Source: Achromobacter spanius
GTDB taxonomy: Bacteria > Pseudomonadota > Gammaproteobacteria > Burkholderiales > Burkholderiaceae_B
Length of the DNA: 64,000 bases
Assembly: GCF_002812705.1 (NCBI RefSeq)
Contig: NZ_CP025030.1
Location: forward strand, 744,001 to 808,000
Direction of reading: 5' to 3'
Translations under genes and position numbers: made by a program
The notes under the pieces: model-generated
What the model was told of the DNA's origin: nothing
What the model saw: only the letters and a program-made list of their open reading frames with translations
The model's database searches: none
In this document: positions 9,036 to 17,092 of the stretch, one piece after another
Position numbering within the stretch: the first letter of the stretch is position 1
Layout: each line of letters opens with the position of its first letter

Positions 9036-9990
9036 GAAGATCGTTGACGTTGCCGCCGGTTTGATCCTGCGTCCCGATGGCATGCTGCTGCTGGGCCAGC
9101 GGCCCGAAGGCAAGCCGTGGTCGGGCTGGTGGGAATTGCCGGGCGGCAAGCTGGAGCCGGGCGAAACCGTGCTGGAAGCGCTGGCCCGCGAACTGCACGA
9201 AGAGCTGGGCATCCGCGTGACGCAGTCGCGGCCGTGGGTGACCTATGTGCACGTGTATCCGCACACCACGGTGCGCCTGGCGTTCTGCCACGTGACCGCG
9301 TGGGAAGGCGAGCCGCAAGGGCTTGAGAACCAGCGCCTGGAATGGGTGGACCCTGCCAACGCAGCGTCCGTCGGCGATCTCTTGCCCGCCACCCTGCCCC
9401 CGTTACGCTGGCTGCAACTGCCCACTACCTACGGCATCAGTTCGATCGGCTCGCGCGCGGGCGTGGCCGCGTTCCTGGGCCGTCTGGACGCGGCGCTGGC
9501 GCGCGGTGTGAAGCTGGTGCAGTTTCGTGAGCCGCAATGGCCGGACGGCGCGGGCGCAAGCTCGCTGCACGAGGTCCTGCAGCAGGTGATCAAGCGTTGC
9601 CGCGCCGCCTGCGCGCGCGTGCTGGTCAATAGCGCACACCCCGCCGCCTGGTGGAAGGAAGCCGACGGCGTGCATTTGCGCACGGCGGATGCCGCCCGCC
9701 TGCACGCGCGGCCCGAACTGCCGGCGGGCGCGCTCGTTGGCGTGTCCGCGCACGACAACCCGCAAGTGGTCCACGCCCGCGAACTCGGCGCCGACTTCGC
9801 GGTGCTGGGCCCGGTGCTGGACACGCCCAGCCACCCCGGCGCGGCCACGCTGGGTTGGGAAGGCTTTGTTGCCGGCAACCGTGATGCCGGCATCCCCGTG
9901 TTCGCGTTGGGCGGCCAGTCGACCACGACCGTGTCGCACGCACTGCGCCATGGCGCGCACGGCATCGCCGGCATTCGTGGCGTGATCTGA
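9028..9990 (+). CDS. Nudix hydrolase fused to a ThiE-like domain (MutT-type)
   Basis: 320 residues. Residues 1-130 are a MutT-like Nudix domain with the box beginning GGKLEPGETVLEALARELHE and ending ELGI. MutT-type enzymes hydrolyse 8-oxo-dGTP to keep oxidised G out of DNA. Residues 140-320 resemble thiamine-phosphate synthase: LVQFREPQWP replaces the usual LRxK, and VGVSAHD, DFAVLGPVLDTPSHPG and PVFALGGQ follow the ThiE barrel. Several ThiE substrate residues look altered, so the C-terminal half may not make thiamine phosphate. Such fusions are known in proteobacteria. It overlaps the upstream ATPase by 8 bp. Confidence 0.9.
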   Translation: MSEKIVDVAAGLILRPDGMLLLGQRPEGKPWSGWWELPGGKLEPGETVLEALARELHEELGIRVTQSRPWVTYVHVYPHTTVRLAFCHVTAWEGEPQGLENQRLEWVDPANAASVGDLLPATLPPLRWLQLPTTYGISSIGSRAGVAAFLGRLDAALARGVKLVQFREPQWPDGAGASSLHEVLQQVIKRCRAACARVLVNSAHPAAWWKEADGVHLRTADAARLHARPELPAGALVGVSAHDNPQVVHARELGADFAVLGPVLDTPSHPGAATLGWEGFVAGNRDAGIPVFALGGQSTTTVSHALRHGAHGIAGIRGVI

Positions 9991-10022
9991 CACGCACCTT
10001 ATCGTCTGCCAGCTGCATCAAG

Positions 10023-10059
10023 ACGCCGCGTTCCGTGCTTGCCACGGCGCGGCGTTTTT
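10023..10059 (+). terminator. Rho-independent terminator after the Nudix-ThiE gene
   Basis: Stem ACGCCGCG (10023-10030) pairs with CGCGGCGT (10048-10055), with an inner stem CCGTG/CACGG and a following TTTT run. It lies 33 bp after the stop. Confidence 0.85.
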
Positions 10060-10253
10060 CATTCCGGTTGCGCTTCGATTGCGTTACGACCACGTTCCGT
10101 TTGTGCTTCGATTGCGCTTGGTTGCGTACCGCTTGTCCGTCGCTTGCATACCCTTGCCCTTCGGCTGCATTGCTCATGCGCCGTCGCTGCATTGCCCCCT
10201 AGGGAAACTCCCCCCTTGCTGCCCTCTGGCCGAAAGCAATATCTTCGAATCCT
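10060..10253. other. Gene-free stretch before the D-amino-acid operon
   Basis: Lower-GC than the neighbouring genes. It holds a 12-bp direct repeat, GCTTCGATTGCG, at 10072 and 10104, and at its right end a candidate promoter TTGCTG (10216-10221), 18-bp spacer, TATCTT (10240-10245). No coding sequence is evident. Confidence 0.5.
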
Positions 10254-10277
10254 TAATGTGACCATGTAGTCACATTA
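10254..10277. promoter_or_regulatory. Perfect 9-bp inverted repeat, candidate TetR operator
   Basis: TAATGTGAC-CATGTA-GTCACATTA. It lies where transcription from the candidate promoter at 10216-10245 would start, upstream of the operon carrying its own TetR gene. A closely related palindrome sits at the promoter of the Bug gene (15425-15446). Confidence 0.75.
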
Positions 10278-10339
10278 CGTCTGAACCGCAGTCGCTGCAC
10301 CCTCTCTTTGTCGTCGTCCCCACAACAAGGAAGTCCAGG

Positions 10340-10748
10340 ATGCCCCAGCGTTCCTCCTTTGAAGGCGATGCCAATCCGGTCCGCCGCGACTTTCTCTTGC
10401 GCGGCGCCGCTGCTGGCCGACGCCATCGCGGACCTGGCCTGGTGCGCCATGACCGGTAAGCCCGCTTCCTACCGCGCCCTGACCCCGCATGCGGCAACGC
10501 CGATCACCCTCGCAACCCATGACCGCGTGCGGGTCAACGCGCTCGGACGCCTCCTCGCCATCGAACAGGCCGACCCTGCATGGCCCCTTTACCCGGGGCG
10601 TGCGAATGTGGTCTACCTGGGCAGCGAACTCTGGCAAGATGGAAGGCTATTCGGCCACACCGTCAGCGAACTTATTGCCGACCTGGCTGACGGGCAAGTG
10701 ACCGGCGTGCCGGACCCCGCCCGCTTCCTCATCTTCATGAAGGAATAA
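10340..10748 (+). CDS. Small hypothetical gene, apparently frameshifted
   Basis: Two overlapping frames look like one gene. An ATG at 10340 with a good ribosome site (AGGAAGTCCAGG) opens 39 codons reading MPQRSSFEGDANPVRRDFLL before stopping at 10459. The next frame reads well from about 10415 through ADLAWCAMTGKPASYRAL to FLIFMKE at 10748. Removing one base near 10412-10420 would join them into about 135 residues. Alternatives are a separate 99-residue protein from the ATG at 10449, or starts at 10365 (ATG) or 10308 (TTG), both with weak ribosome sites. RRDFLLRG resembles a twin-arginine signal but no clear hydrophobic core follows. The stop is 3 bp before the TetR start. Function unknown. 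Confidence 0.5.
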
Positions 10749-10751
10749 GCC

Positions 10752-11414
10752 ATGTCCCGCCGCGAAAATACCGAGAGACTGATCCTGCAAGCGCTGGAAG
10801 CCCAGATACTGGAAACGGGCATGGGCGGGGTGGGCATCAACGCCATCGCCAAGCGCGCGGGGGTCAGCAAAGAACTTATCTACCGCTACTTCGACGGCAT
10901 GCCCGGCCTGATGCTGGCCTGGATGCAGGAACAAGATTTCTGGACGCGCAACCCCGGCCTGCTGGCCGAAGATGAATCCAGCCAGCGCACGCCCGCGGAA
11001 CTGGTGCTGTCCATGCTGCGCGCGCAGATCGACGCGCTGGGCGGCAATGAAACGCTGCGCGAAGTGCGCCGCTGGGAATTGATAGAACGCAACGAGGTGT
11101 CCGCGCCGTTGGCCGAACGGCGCGAACGCGCGGCGCGCGGCTTCATCGACCGCCTGGACGGCCTGGCGCCCAACCTGGACATGCCCGCGACGGTCAGCGT
11201 GATGTTGGCGGGCGTGCTGTACCTGATGCTGCGCGCCAAGACCGAATCCCATTTCCTGGGCGTGCCACTGCGCACGCCCGAAGGGTGGGAACGGATCAGC
11301 GCCGCGCTGGAACACCTGGTGGCCCGTGGCTTGCCCGCCCCCCTGAATACCGAATCCCTTGCCAACCTGGAGGCGCGGCGCGGCAAACCGTCGGCCGCCG
11401 ATCCCCCAACCTGA
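10752..11414 (+). CDS. TetR/AcrR-family transcriptional regulator
   Basis: 220 residues. The N-terminal helix-turn-helix is INAIAKRAGVSKELIYRYF at about residues 29-47, the classic TetR recognition segment, and the C-terminal part is all-helical for ligand binding and dimerisation. It is the second gene of the operon that also holds the deacylase and dadA. The 24-bp palindrome at 10254-10277 is its likely operator, so autoregulation is expected. A similar palindrome at the Bug gene suggests control there too. The ligand is not known; a D-amino acid, an N-acyl-D-amino acid or its keto-acid product would make sense from context. Confidence 0.9.
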   Translation: MSRRENTERLILQALEAQILETGMGGVGINAIAKRAGVSKELIYRYFDGMPGLMLAWMQEQDFWTRNPGLLAEDESSQRTPAELVLSMLRAQIDALGGNETLREVRRWELIERNEVSAPLAERRERAARGFIDRLDGLAPNLDMPATVSVMLAGVLYLMLRAKTESHFLGVPLRTPEGWERISAALEHLVARGLPAPLNTESLANLEARRGKPSAADPPT

Positions 11415-11421
11415 GCCCTAC

Positions 11422-12939
11422 ATGCCCGCGCATCTTGACCCGCAGGAATACGACATCATCATCATCGGCGGCCAGGTCGCCGACGGCCTGGGCGGGCCCG
11501 CCCGCCGCGCCGACATCGCCATCCAGGGCGAGCGCATCGCGGCCATCGGCGACGGCGCGCAGTGGCGCGCGCGGCGCCGCCTGGATGCCACCGGCAAGGT
11601 GGTGTCGCCGGGCTTCATTGATTGCCATACCCACGATGACCGCGCGTTGCTGGGCTCTCCGCTTATGCGGCCTAAAGTCAGCCAGGGCATCACCACCGTG
11701 GTCACCGGCAACTGCGGCATCAGCCTGGCGCCGGTGCGCGCACCGGGCGACGTGGTGCCGCCCCCGCTGAACCTGCTGGCCAAGCACACGGGCGAACTCT
11801 ACGCCCGCATGCAGGACTACGCCGACGCGCTTTCCGCCGCGCCCGCCGCCGTCAACAGCCTGGCGCTGGTGGGCCATTCCAGCTTGCGCGTATCGGCCAT
11901 GAACCGGCTGGACCGCCCCGCCGACAAGGGCGAGATCGCAACCATGCGGCGCGCGCTGGACGAGGCCATGGCGGCGGGTGCCGCGGGCTTGTCCACGGGC
12001 CTGTACTACCCCACCGCCATGCACGCCAGCACCGAGGAAGTGATCGGCGTGGCCGAGCCCTTGTCGGCCTGGCGCGGCCTGTATACCACCCACCTGCGCG
12101 ACGAAGCCGACCACGTTTGCGACGCCATGGAAGAAGCTTTCCTGATTGGCCGCGCGGCCGACGTGCCGGCCATCCTGTCGCACCACAAGGTCACCGGCAA
12201 GCACAACCACGGACGCACCGCGCAAACGCTGGCGCTGTTCGACCGCGTGCGTGCCGACCAGCCGCTGGGCATGGACGTCTACCCCTACGCGGCGTCGTCC
12301 ACCATTCTGGAACCACGCCGCGTGGCGGCCGGCGAAAAAATCATCGTCACGTGGTCGCAGACGCGCCCGGAAATCCAGGGCGTGGACCTGCGCGAACTGG
12401 CCGCGCGCGAAGGCAAGGACCCCACCCGCCTGGCCGAAGAACTGTCGCCGGGAGGCGCCATTTATTTTTCGATGGATGAAGCGGACGTCAAGCGGGTCAT
12501 CGGGCATGGCAGCGTCATGATCGGGTCGGACGGCCTGCCGCATGACCAACGCCCGCACCCGCGCCTGTGGGGCGCGTTTTCGCGCGTGCTGGCGCGCTAT
12601 GTGCGCGAGATGCGCGTGCTGGGCCTGGAAGAAGCCGTGCGCCGCATGACGAGCCTGACCGCCGCGCAATTCGGCTTGAAGGATCGCGGCGTGCTGCGTG
12701 CCGGCTGCTATGCCGACGTGGTGGTGTTCGACGCCGCCACCGTCGCCGACCTGGCCAGCTTTGCCGAACCGACGCTGCCGTCCACCGGCATCCACGCGGT
12801 GCTGGTCAATGGCCAACTGGTTGAAGAAGACGGCGCCCCCACGGGCGCCCGCCCGGGCCGCCTGCTGCGCGGCGACGAGCGCGCCGCCCCCGGTTTCGAA
12901 ACACCGGCTTGGGCGGCCTGTAACGCGAGCGCTACTTAA
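11422..12939 (+). CDS. N-acyl-D-amino-acid deacylase (D-aminoacylase)
   Basis: 505-residue amidohydrolase that releases D-amino acids from N-acyl derivatives. The metal-binding start of the barrel is GFIDCHTHDD (about residues 64-73). GNCGIS near residue 98, TTHLRDEADHV, SHHKVTGKHNHG and IGSDGLPHD all match the D-aminoacylase branch of the family, where the Cys of GNCG is a metal ligand. The start ATG lies 7 bp after the TetR stop. The neighbouring dadA would oxidise the released D-amino acid. Acyl and side-chain preference (neutral, D-Glu or D-Asp type) cannot be told from sequence alone. Confidence 0.9.
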   Translation: MPAHLDPQEYDIIIIGGQVADGLGGPARRADIAIQGERIAAIGDGAQWRARRRLDATGKVVSPGFIDCHTHDDRALLGSPLMRPKVSQGITTVVTGNCGISLAPVRAPGDVVPPPLNLLAKHTGELYARMQDYADALSAAPAAVNSLALVGHSSLRVSAMNRLDRPADKGEIATMRRALDEAMAAGAAGLSTGLYYPTAMHASTEEVIGVAEPLSAWRGLYTTHLRDEADHVCDAMEEAFLIGRAADVPAILSHHKVTGKHNHGRTAQTLALFDRVRADQPLGMDVYPYAASSTILEPRRVAAGEKIIVTWSQTRPEIQGVDLRELAAREGKDPTRLAEELSPGGAIYFSMDEADVKRVIGHGSVMIGSDGLPHDQRPHPRLWGAFSRVLARYVREMRVLGLEEAVRRMTSLTAAQFGLKDRGVLRAGCYADVVVFDAATVADLASFAEPTLPSTGIHAVLVNGQLVEEDGAPTGARPGRLLRGDERAAPGFETPAWAACNASAT

Positions 12940-12979
12940 AGCGAATAGCAAAAGGCAAATAGCAAAAGCAACCCTGAAC

Positions 12980-13000
12980 GCCGCGCGCTCGGCGCGCGGC
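12980..13000 (+). terminator. GC-rich hairpin between the deacylase and dadA
   Basis: GCCGCGCGC-TCG-GCGCGCGGC, a perfect 9-bp stem with a 3-nt loop, followed by GGCTTTCCTGGAG. It has only three T residues, so it is a weak terminator at best. It may act as an attenuator or RNA-stability element inside the operon, placed just upstream of the dadA ribosome site. Confidence 0.5.
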
Positions 13001-13017
13001 GGCTTTCCTGGAGCATC

Positions 13018-14268
13018 ATGCACATCGTTGTCATCGGCGCGGGGGTGGTCGGCATGGCCACCGCCTACTTCCTGCATCGCGAGGGCCATCGCGTGACGGT
13101 CGTGGACGCGGGGTCCGGCCCCGGCCAGGCCACCAGCATGGCCAACGGCGCGCAACTGAGCTATAGCTTTGTGGCCCCGCTGGCCGACCCCGCCGTGTTG
13201 CCCAAGCTGCCGTCCTGGCTGCTGGCCCAGGACGCGCCGCTGCGCTTTCGCCCCCGGCTGGATCCCGATCAATGGCGCTGGAGCCTGGCGTTTCTACGCG
13301 CCTGTACGCGCGTCAAGAACCGCGAGACCACGCGCGAACTGCTGGCCTTGGGCATGTACAGCCGCTTGTGCGTGCACACGCTGGTGCGTGACGAACAGCC
13401 CGATTTCGACTTTGCCAGCGCAGGAAAACTGCTGGTCTACCAAGATGCCGACGCCTATCGGCAGGCCCTTGCGCAACGCGACTACCTGGCCCGCCTGGGC
13501 TGCGAGCAACAGGTGATGGACACCCGCGCCTGCCTCGACATGGAACCCGCGCTTGCCGGCATCGAGGCAAGCATCCAGGGCGCGCTCTATACCCCCACCG
13601 AAGACGCCGGCGATTGCCAGCGGCTGTGTACCGAACTGGAACGCATCCTGCGCGCCGCGCCCGACCCCGTGCGCTTTCACTTCAACACGCGGGTCGACAC
13701 GCTGCGCCGCGAACACGGCCGCGTGATGGGCGCCGCCACGACGGCCGGCGACCTGGAAGCCGACCACTTCGTGCTGGCCAGCGGCATGGGCGCGCAAGCG
13801 CTGGCGCGGCCGCTGGGATTGAACCTGGGCATCTATCCGCTAAAGGGCTACAGCCTGACCTACACGCTGACGCCCGACAGCGTGGCGCCCACCGCCAGCA
13901 TCAGCGATATCCGCCGCAAGGTGGTGTATGCGCGGCTGGGCCAGCGGCTGCGCGTGGCGGGCATGGTGGACATCGGCACGGGCGGCGCGGGCGTGGACCC
14001 GCAGCGCGCGCGCAGCCTGGAGCGCGACGTGGCGCAGTTCTTTCCCAGCCTGAAACCTAAGGGTGCGCCAAGCGCCTGGGCGGGGCTGCGGCCGGCGCGG
14101 CCCGACGGCAAGCCGCTGATCGGCGCCACGCCTTACCGCAATCTGTGGCTGAACACGGGCCATGGCGGCCTGGGTTTTACGCTGGCCCTGGGCAGCGCGC
14201 GCGTGTTGGCGGATTTGATGCGGGGCCGCGACCCCGCCGTGGACCCGTCCGCCTTCGCACTGAAGTAA
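13018..14268 (+). CDS. dadA: D-amino acid dehydrogenase DadA
   Basis: 416-residue FAD-dependent dehydrogenase of the DAO family. It deaminates D-amino acids to keto acids and passes electrons to the respiratory chain at the inner membrane. The FAD-binding GAGVVG is at residues 7-12, preceded by MHIVVI. ATSMANGAQLSYS, YPLKGYSLT and the C-terminal NTGHGGLGFTLALGSARVLADL match DadA. The ribosome site is GGAGCATC before ATG. It follows the deacylase by 78 bp, separated by a strong hairpin. Genomes often hold a dadA-dadX pair; here no racemase is adjacent, and the deacylase makes a D-amino-acid salvage role more likely. Confidence 0.92.
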   Translation: MHIVVIGAGVVGMATAYFLHREGHRVTVVDAGSGPGQATSMANGAQLSYSFVAPLADPAVLPKLPSWLLAQDAPLRFRPRLDPDQWRWSLAFLRACTRVKNRETTRELLALGMYSRLCVHTLVRDEQPDFDFASAGKLLVYQDADAYRQALAQRDYLARLGCEQQVMDTRACLDMEPALAGIEASIQGALYTPTEDAGDCQRLCTELERILRAAPDPVRFHFNTRVDTLRREHGRVMGAATTAGDLEADHFVLASGMGAQALARPLGLNLGIYPLKGYSLTYTLTPDSVAPTASISDIRRKVVYARLGQRLRVAGMVDIGTGGAGVDPQRARSLERDVAQFFPSLKPKGAPSAWAGLRPARPDGKPLIGATPYRNLWLNTGHGGLGFTLALGSARVLADLMRGRDPAVDPSAFALK

Positions 14269-14320
14269 GCGCAGGCGTAGGTGTAGGCGTAGACGAAGGC
14301 GGATATAGCCCCGCCTGCGC
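14269..14320. terminator. Long-looped inverted repeat between convergent dadA and Bug genes
   Basis: GCGCAGGCG (14269-14277) pairs with CGCCTGCGC (14312-14320) across a loop made of short GTAGGCGTA-like repeats. It directly follows the dadA stop and precedes the Bug stop on the other strand, so it could act in both directions. No T-run, so confidence is low. Confidence 0.35.
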
Positions 14321-14328
14321 CCGCACGA

Positions 14329-15345
14329 TCAGTCGGCCTTGATGCCGCGGCTTTGGATCAGCTTGCTCCACTTGCCGCGTTCTTTCTCTTCAAACGCAGC
14401 CAGGTCGGCGCCAAAGACATTGCCCGGCGTGGCGCCGCCTTGCGCCAGCGATTGCTGTAGCTCGGGCGCTTTCAAGGCCTGCTTCATGGCGGCAATCAAC
14501 TTGTCGACCACCGGCGCGGGCGTGCCGCGCGGTGCATACAAACCGGACCAGGCGGTGACCTCGAAGCCGGGCAAGCCCGCTTCCGCCATCGTCGGCAGAT
14601 CGGGCGCGGCGGGGCTGCGTTCGGCCGACGTTACGGCAATGCCGCGCAAGCGTCCGCCCGGTTTCATGGCCGCCATGGAGCTGGGCAGGTTGTCCATCAG
14701 GATGTCGACCTGACCGCCGATCACGGCGGGTATGGCGGCGGATGATCCCTTGAACGGCACGTGCAGCATCTGCAAGCCCGCCAGCGATTCGAAGTAGGCG
14801 CCCGTCAGATGCACCGATGAGCCGATGCCGGGCGACGCATAGGAATACTTGCCCGGGTCCTTCTTCACCGCCTTCATCACGTCATCCAGATTGCGCCATG
14901 GCGATGTGGCGGCCACCGCCATCACGTTGGGCGTGGACGCGATGATGCCCAGCGGCACCAGGTCGGTGGCGGGGTTGAAGCCGATGTTGCTGTACAGATA
15001 CTGGTTGACCGTCTGCGTGCCGATGGAACCCAGCACAATCGTGTAGCCATCCGGCGCGGCGCGCGTCGCGGCGGCCACGCCCAGGTTGCCCGCCGCGCCC
15101 GGCTTGTTTTCAACCACGATGGACTGGCCCAGCGTGGGCGCCATGTGCTGCGCGATGGTCCGCGCGAAGAGGTCGGTGGTGCCGCCCGCTGGAAACGGCA
15201 CGATCAGGGTGATGGGCCGCGTCGGCCAAGTCTGTGCGGAGGCAGCCGCGGAAAATGCCAGCGTGGCGGCTGCCACGGCGGAAGTCGCCTTGCCTGTCCA
15301 GCGCCCGGCACTGGCAATGCTCCGCCATTGAAATGACCAGCCCAT
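14329..15345 (-). CDS. Bug-family tripartite tricarboxylate transporter substrate-binding protein
   Basis: 338-residue periplasmic binding protein. The signal segment ends ATLAFSAAASAQ, and the mature part begins WPTRPITLIVPFPAGGTTD, the diagnostic Bug motif. GQSIVVENKPGAAGNLG and KYSYASPGIGSSVHL also fit. The start at 15345 has the ribosome site AAGGGGAAAGAGG; a longer reading to 15435 would run through the operator. Bug proteins are massively expanded in Bordetella and Achromobacter and mostly lack adjacent TctA/TctB membrane subunits, as here. The shared palindrome with the TetR operon suggests a ligand tied to D-amino-acid or N-acyl-amino-acid use. Confidence 0.9.
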   Translation of the reverse strand: MGWSFQWRSIASAGRWTGKATSAVAAATLAFSAAASAQTWPTRPITLIVPFPAGGTTDLFARTIAQHMAPTLGQSIVVENKPGAAGNLGVAAATRAAPDGYTIVLGSIGTQTVNQYLYSNIGFNPATDLVPLGIIASTPNVMAVAATSPWRNLDDVMKAVKKDPGKYSYASPGIGSSVHLTGAYFESLAGLQMLHVPFKGSSAAIPAVIGGQVDILMDNLPSSMAAMKPGGRLRGIAVTSAERSPAAPDLPTMAEAGLPGFEVTAWSGLYAPRGTPAPVVDKLIAAMKQALKAPELQQSLAQGGATPGNVFGADLAAFEEKERGKWSKLIQSRGIKAD

Positions 15346-15424
15346 CCTCTTTCCCCTTCGTGTGATTGTGTTCGTGTGATCAAACGGAAGTCGGCGTCGG
15401 TGCAGCATGACGTCATGCACAGCG

Positions 15425-15446
15425 AAAGTGACCATGCGGTCACTTT
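15425..15446. promoter_or_regulatory. Second copy of the TetR-type palindrome
   Basis: AAAGTGAC-CATGCG-GTCACTTT, 8-bp arms. The core GTGACCATG..GTCAC is identical to that at 10254-10277. It starts at the predicted +1 of the Bug promoter, a position suited to repression. Confidence 0.75.
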
Positions 15447-15452
15447 TCCCGC

Positions 15453-15481
15453 ATTAAGAACCGGCGCCGAAAACTTGTCAA
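15453..15481 (-). promoter_or_regulatory. Predicted sigma-70 promoter of the Bug gene
   Basis: On the minus strand, TTGACA (15481-15476), a 17-bp spacer, then CTTAAT (15458-15453). It is a perfect -35 and a 4/6 -10, with the palindromic operator immediately downstream. Confidence 0.65.
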
Positions 15482-15526
15482 CGACAGCAAAGAGTTTTAG
15501 GCGTAATCCCTAGCCTCAGGAATTCC

Positions 15527-17092
15527 CTAGGATCCTTGCGGCACCGGGGGCTGTTGGGACACCCGCGATTCCTGGGTTTCCTGAGACACCGGGGACTGCT
15601 GGGTTCCTTGGCCACCCTGGGTTGCCGGGGCTTCCTGGGAAGCCACCTCCCAGCCGCCGCCCAGGGCAACGATCAGGTTCACGCTGGCCACCAGGCGCGT
15701 GCCCAACAGGCTCAGCGCATTGCGTTCGCTATTGAGCGCGGTGGCGTCCACCACCGCCACGCTCAGGTAGTCCACCAGCCCGGCCTGGTACTGGTTCTGG
15801 ATCAGGCGCAACGATTCGCGCGCGGACTCCAGCGCGCGGCGCTGCACGATCTGTTCTTGTTCCATGACCCGAAGCTGGATCAGGTAGTCCTCGACTTCGC
15901 GCAGGCCCACCAACGCCGCCTGGCGGTAGGCGGCAGCCTGCGAATCGTAGGAGGCTCGTGCCTGTTCAACTTGGGCTGCGCGCGCGCCGCCATCGAAGAT
16001 CGTCAGCGCCAGCGCCGGCCCCAGGGACCAGAAGCGCGCGGGCGCGGTCAACAGTTCGGCGAACTGGCCGTTGCGAAAACCGCCATCGGCCGACAGGATC
16101 AGCGACGGGAACCACGCGGCCTGCGCCACGCCAATCTGCGCGTTGGCCGCCGCCGCGCGGCGCTCGGCCGCGGCGATATCGGGGCGGCGCTCAAGCAGCT
16201 CGGACGGCAAGCCCACCGGAATCTGCGGCAACTGCAACGTGAAGACGGCGGGCGCCAGGCTGAACTGCGACGGAGCCTGGCCCATCAGCACCGCAATGGC
16301 GTGCTCGTACTGGCCGCGCTGCCAGTCCAGGTCGATGGACTGGGCACGCGTGCTTTCCACTTGCGTGCGCGCCACCGCCACATCGGCCTGCCCCGCCACA
16401 CCGACCTCGTAGCGATTCTGCGTCAGCTTCAACGACCGTTCATAGGCCGCCACCGTGGCATCCAGCAGACGCTTCTGTTCGTCCAGCACGCGCAACTGGA
16501 AATAGGTTTGCACCAGCGCCGCTTGCGCACTCAGGCGCGTGGCACCCAGGTCCGCCAGACTGGCGGCGGCGCTGGCTTCGGACGATTCGGTGCTGCGGCG
16601 CACGCGGCCCCACACGTCTACTTCCCAACTGACGCTGCCGGTCACGGAATACTGATTCGACACGTTGCTGCCGTTGGATGACGACGACGATGAGCCGTTG
16701 CCGACACCCGCGCGCGATGCGCCCGCGCTGGCGCCCACGGTGGGATAGAAGCCGGCGCGCGCGGCGCGCACCAGGCCCAGCGCCTGGCGGTAATTGGCTT
16801 CGGCCTGGGCGATGGTCTGGTTCGACGTGTTCAGGCGTTCCACCAGCGTGTTCAGCGTGTCGTCCCCATACACCAGCCACCACTTGCCACGGTCCGCCTC
16901 GTCGCGCGGCTGGGCCGGCTTCCAGCCTTCCACCTGCTGCTGGCCCTGGGCTTCCTTGTAGGACGCGCCCACATCAAGCTCAGGGCGTTGGTAATCGGGG
17001 CCTACCGCGCAGGCGCCCAGCAGCGCGCACAGCGCCAACGTGGCGGCGCTGCGAGTAAGACGGGTGGTGACTAGCGGCTTGGGTCGGATCAT
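15527..17092 (-). CDS. RND efflux outer-membrane factor (NodT/OprM-type lipoprotein)
   Basis: 521-residue TolC-like channel, last gene of the mdt operon. The lipobox [14 protein letters not shown] marks lipid attachment at the Cys near residue 28. Two OEP repeats follow, with [20 protein letters not shown] and [20 protein letters not shown] typical of the NodT family. After the barrel region the C-terminus carries an unusual tail of about 40 residues rich in Gln, Pro and Ser ([20 protein letters not shown] onward), encoded by degenerate DNA repeats. The start ATG overlaps the mdtC stop by 4 bp. It should dock with MdtA to carry drugs across the outer membrane. Confidence 0.92.
   Translation of the reverse strand: MIRPKPLVTTRLTRSAATLALCALLGACAVGPDYQRPELDVGASYKEAQGQQQVEGWKPAQPRDEADRGKWWLVYGDDTLNTLVERLNTSNQTIAQAEANYRQALGLVRAARAGFYPTVGASAGASRAGVGNGSSSSSSNGSNVSNQYSVTGSVSWEVDVWGRVRRSTESSEASAAASLADLGATRLSAQAALVQTYFQLRVLDEQKRLLDATVAAYERSLKLTQNRYEVGVAGQADVAVARTQVESTRAQSIDLDWQRGQYEHAIAVLMGQAPSQFSLAPAVFTLQLPQIPVGLPSELLERRPDIAAAERRAAAANAQIGVAQAAWFPSLILSADGGFRNGQFAELLTAPARFWSLGPALALTIFDGGARAAQVEQARASYDSQAAAYRQAALVGLREVEDYLIQLRVMEQEQIVQRRALESARESLRLIQNQYQAGLVDYLSVAVVDATALNSERNALSLLGTRLVASVNLIVALGGGWEVASQEAPATQGGQGTQQSPVSQETQESRVSQQPPVPQGS

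Noticed and set aside
15346..15435. Longer N-terminus for the Bug protein starting at 15435
   Set aside because: It would place the operator and transcription start inside the coding region, and the added residues precede a normal signal peptide that starts at 15345 with a good ribosome site.
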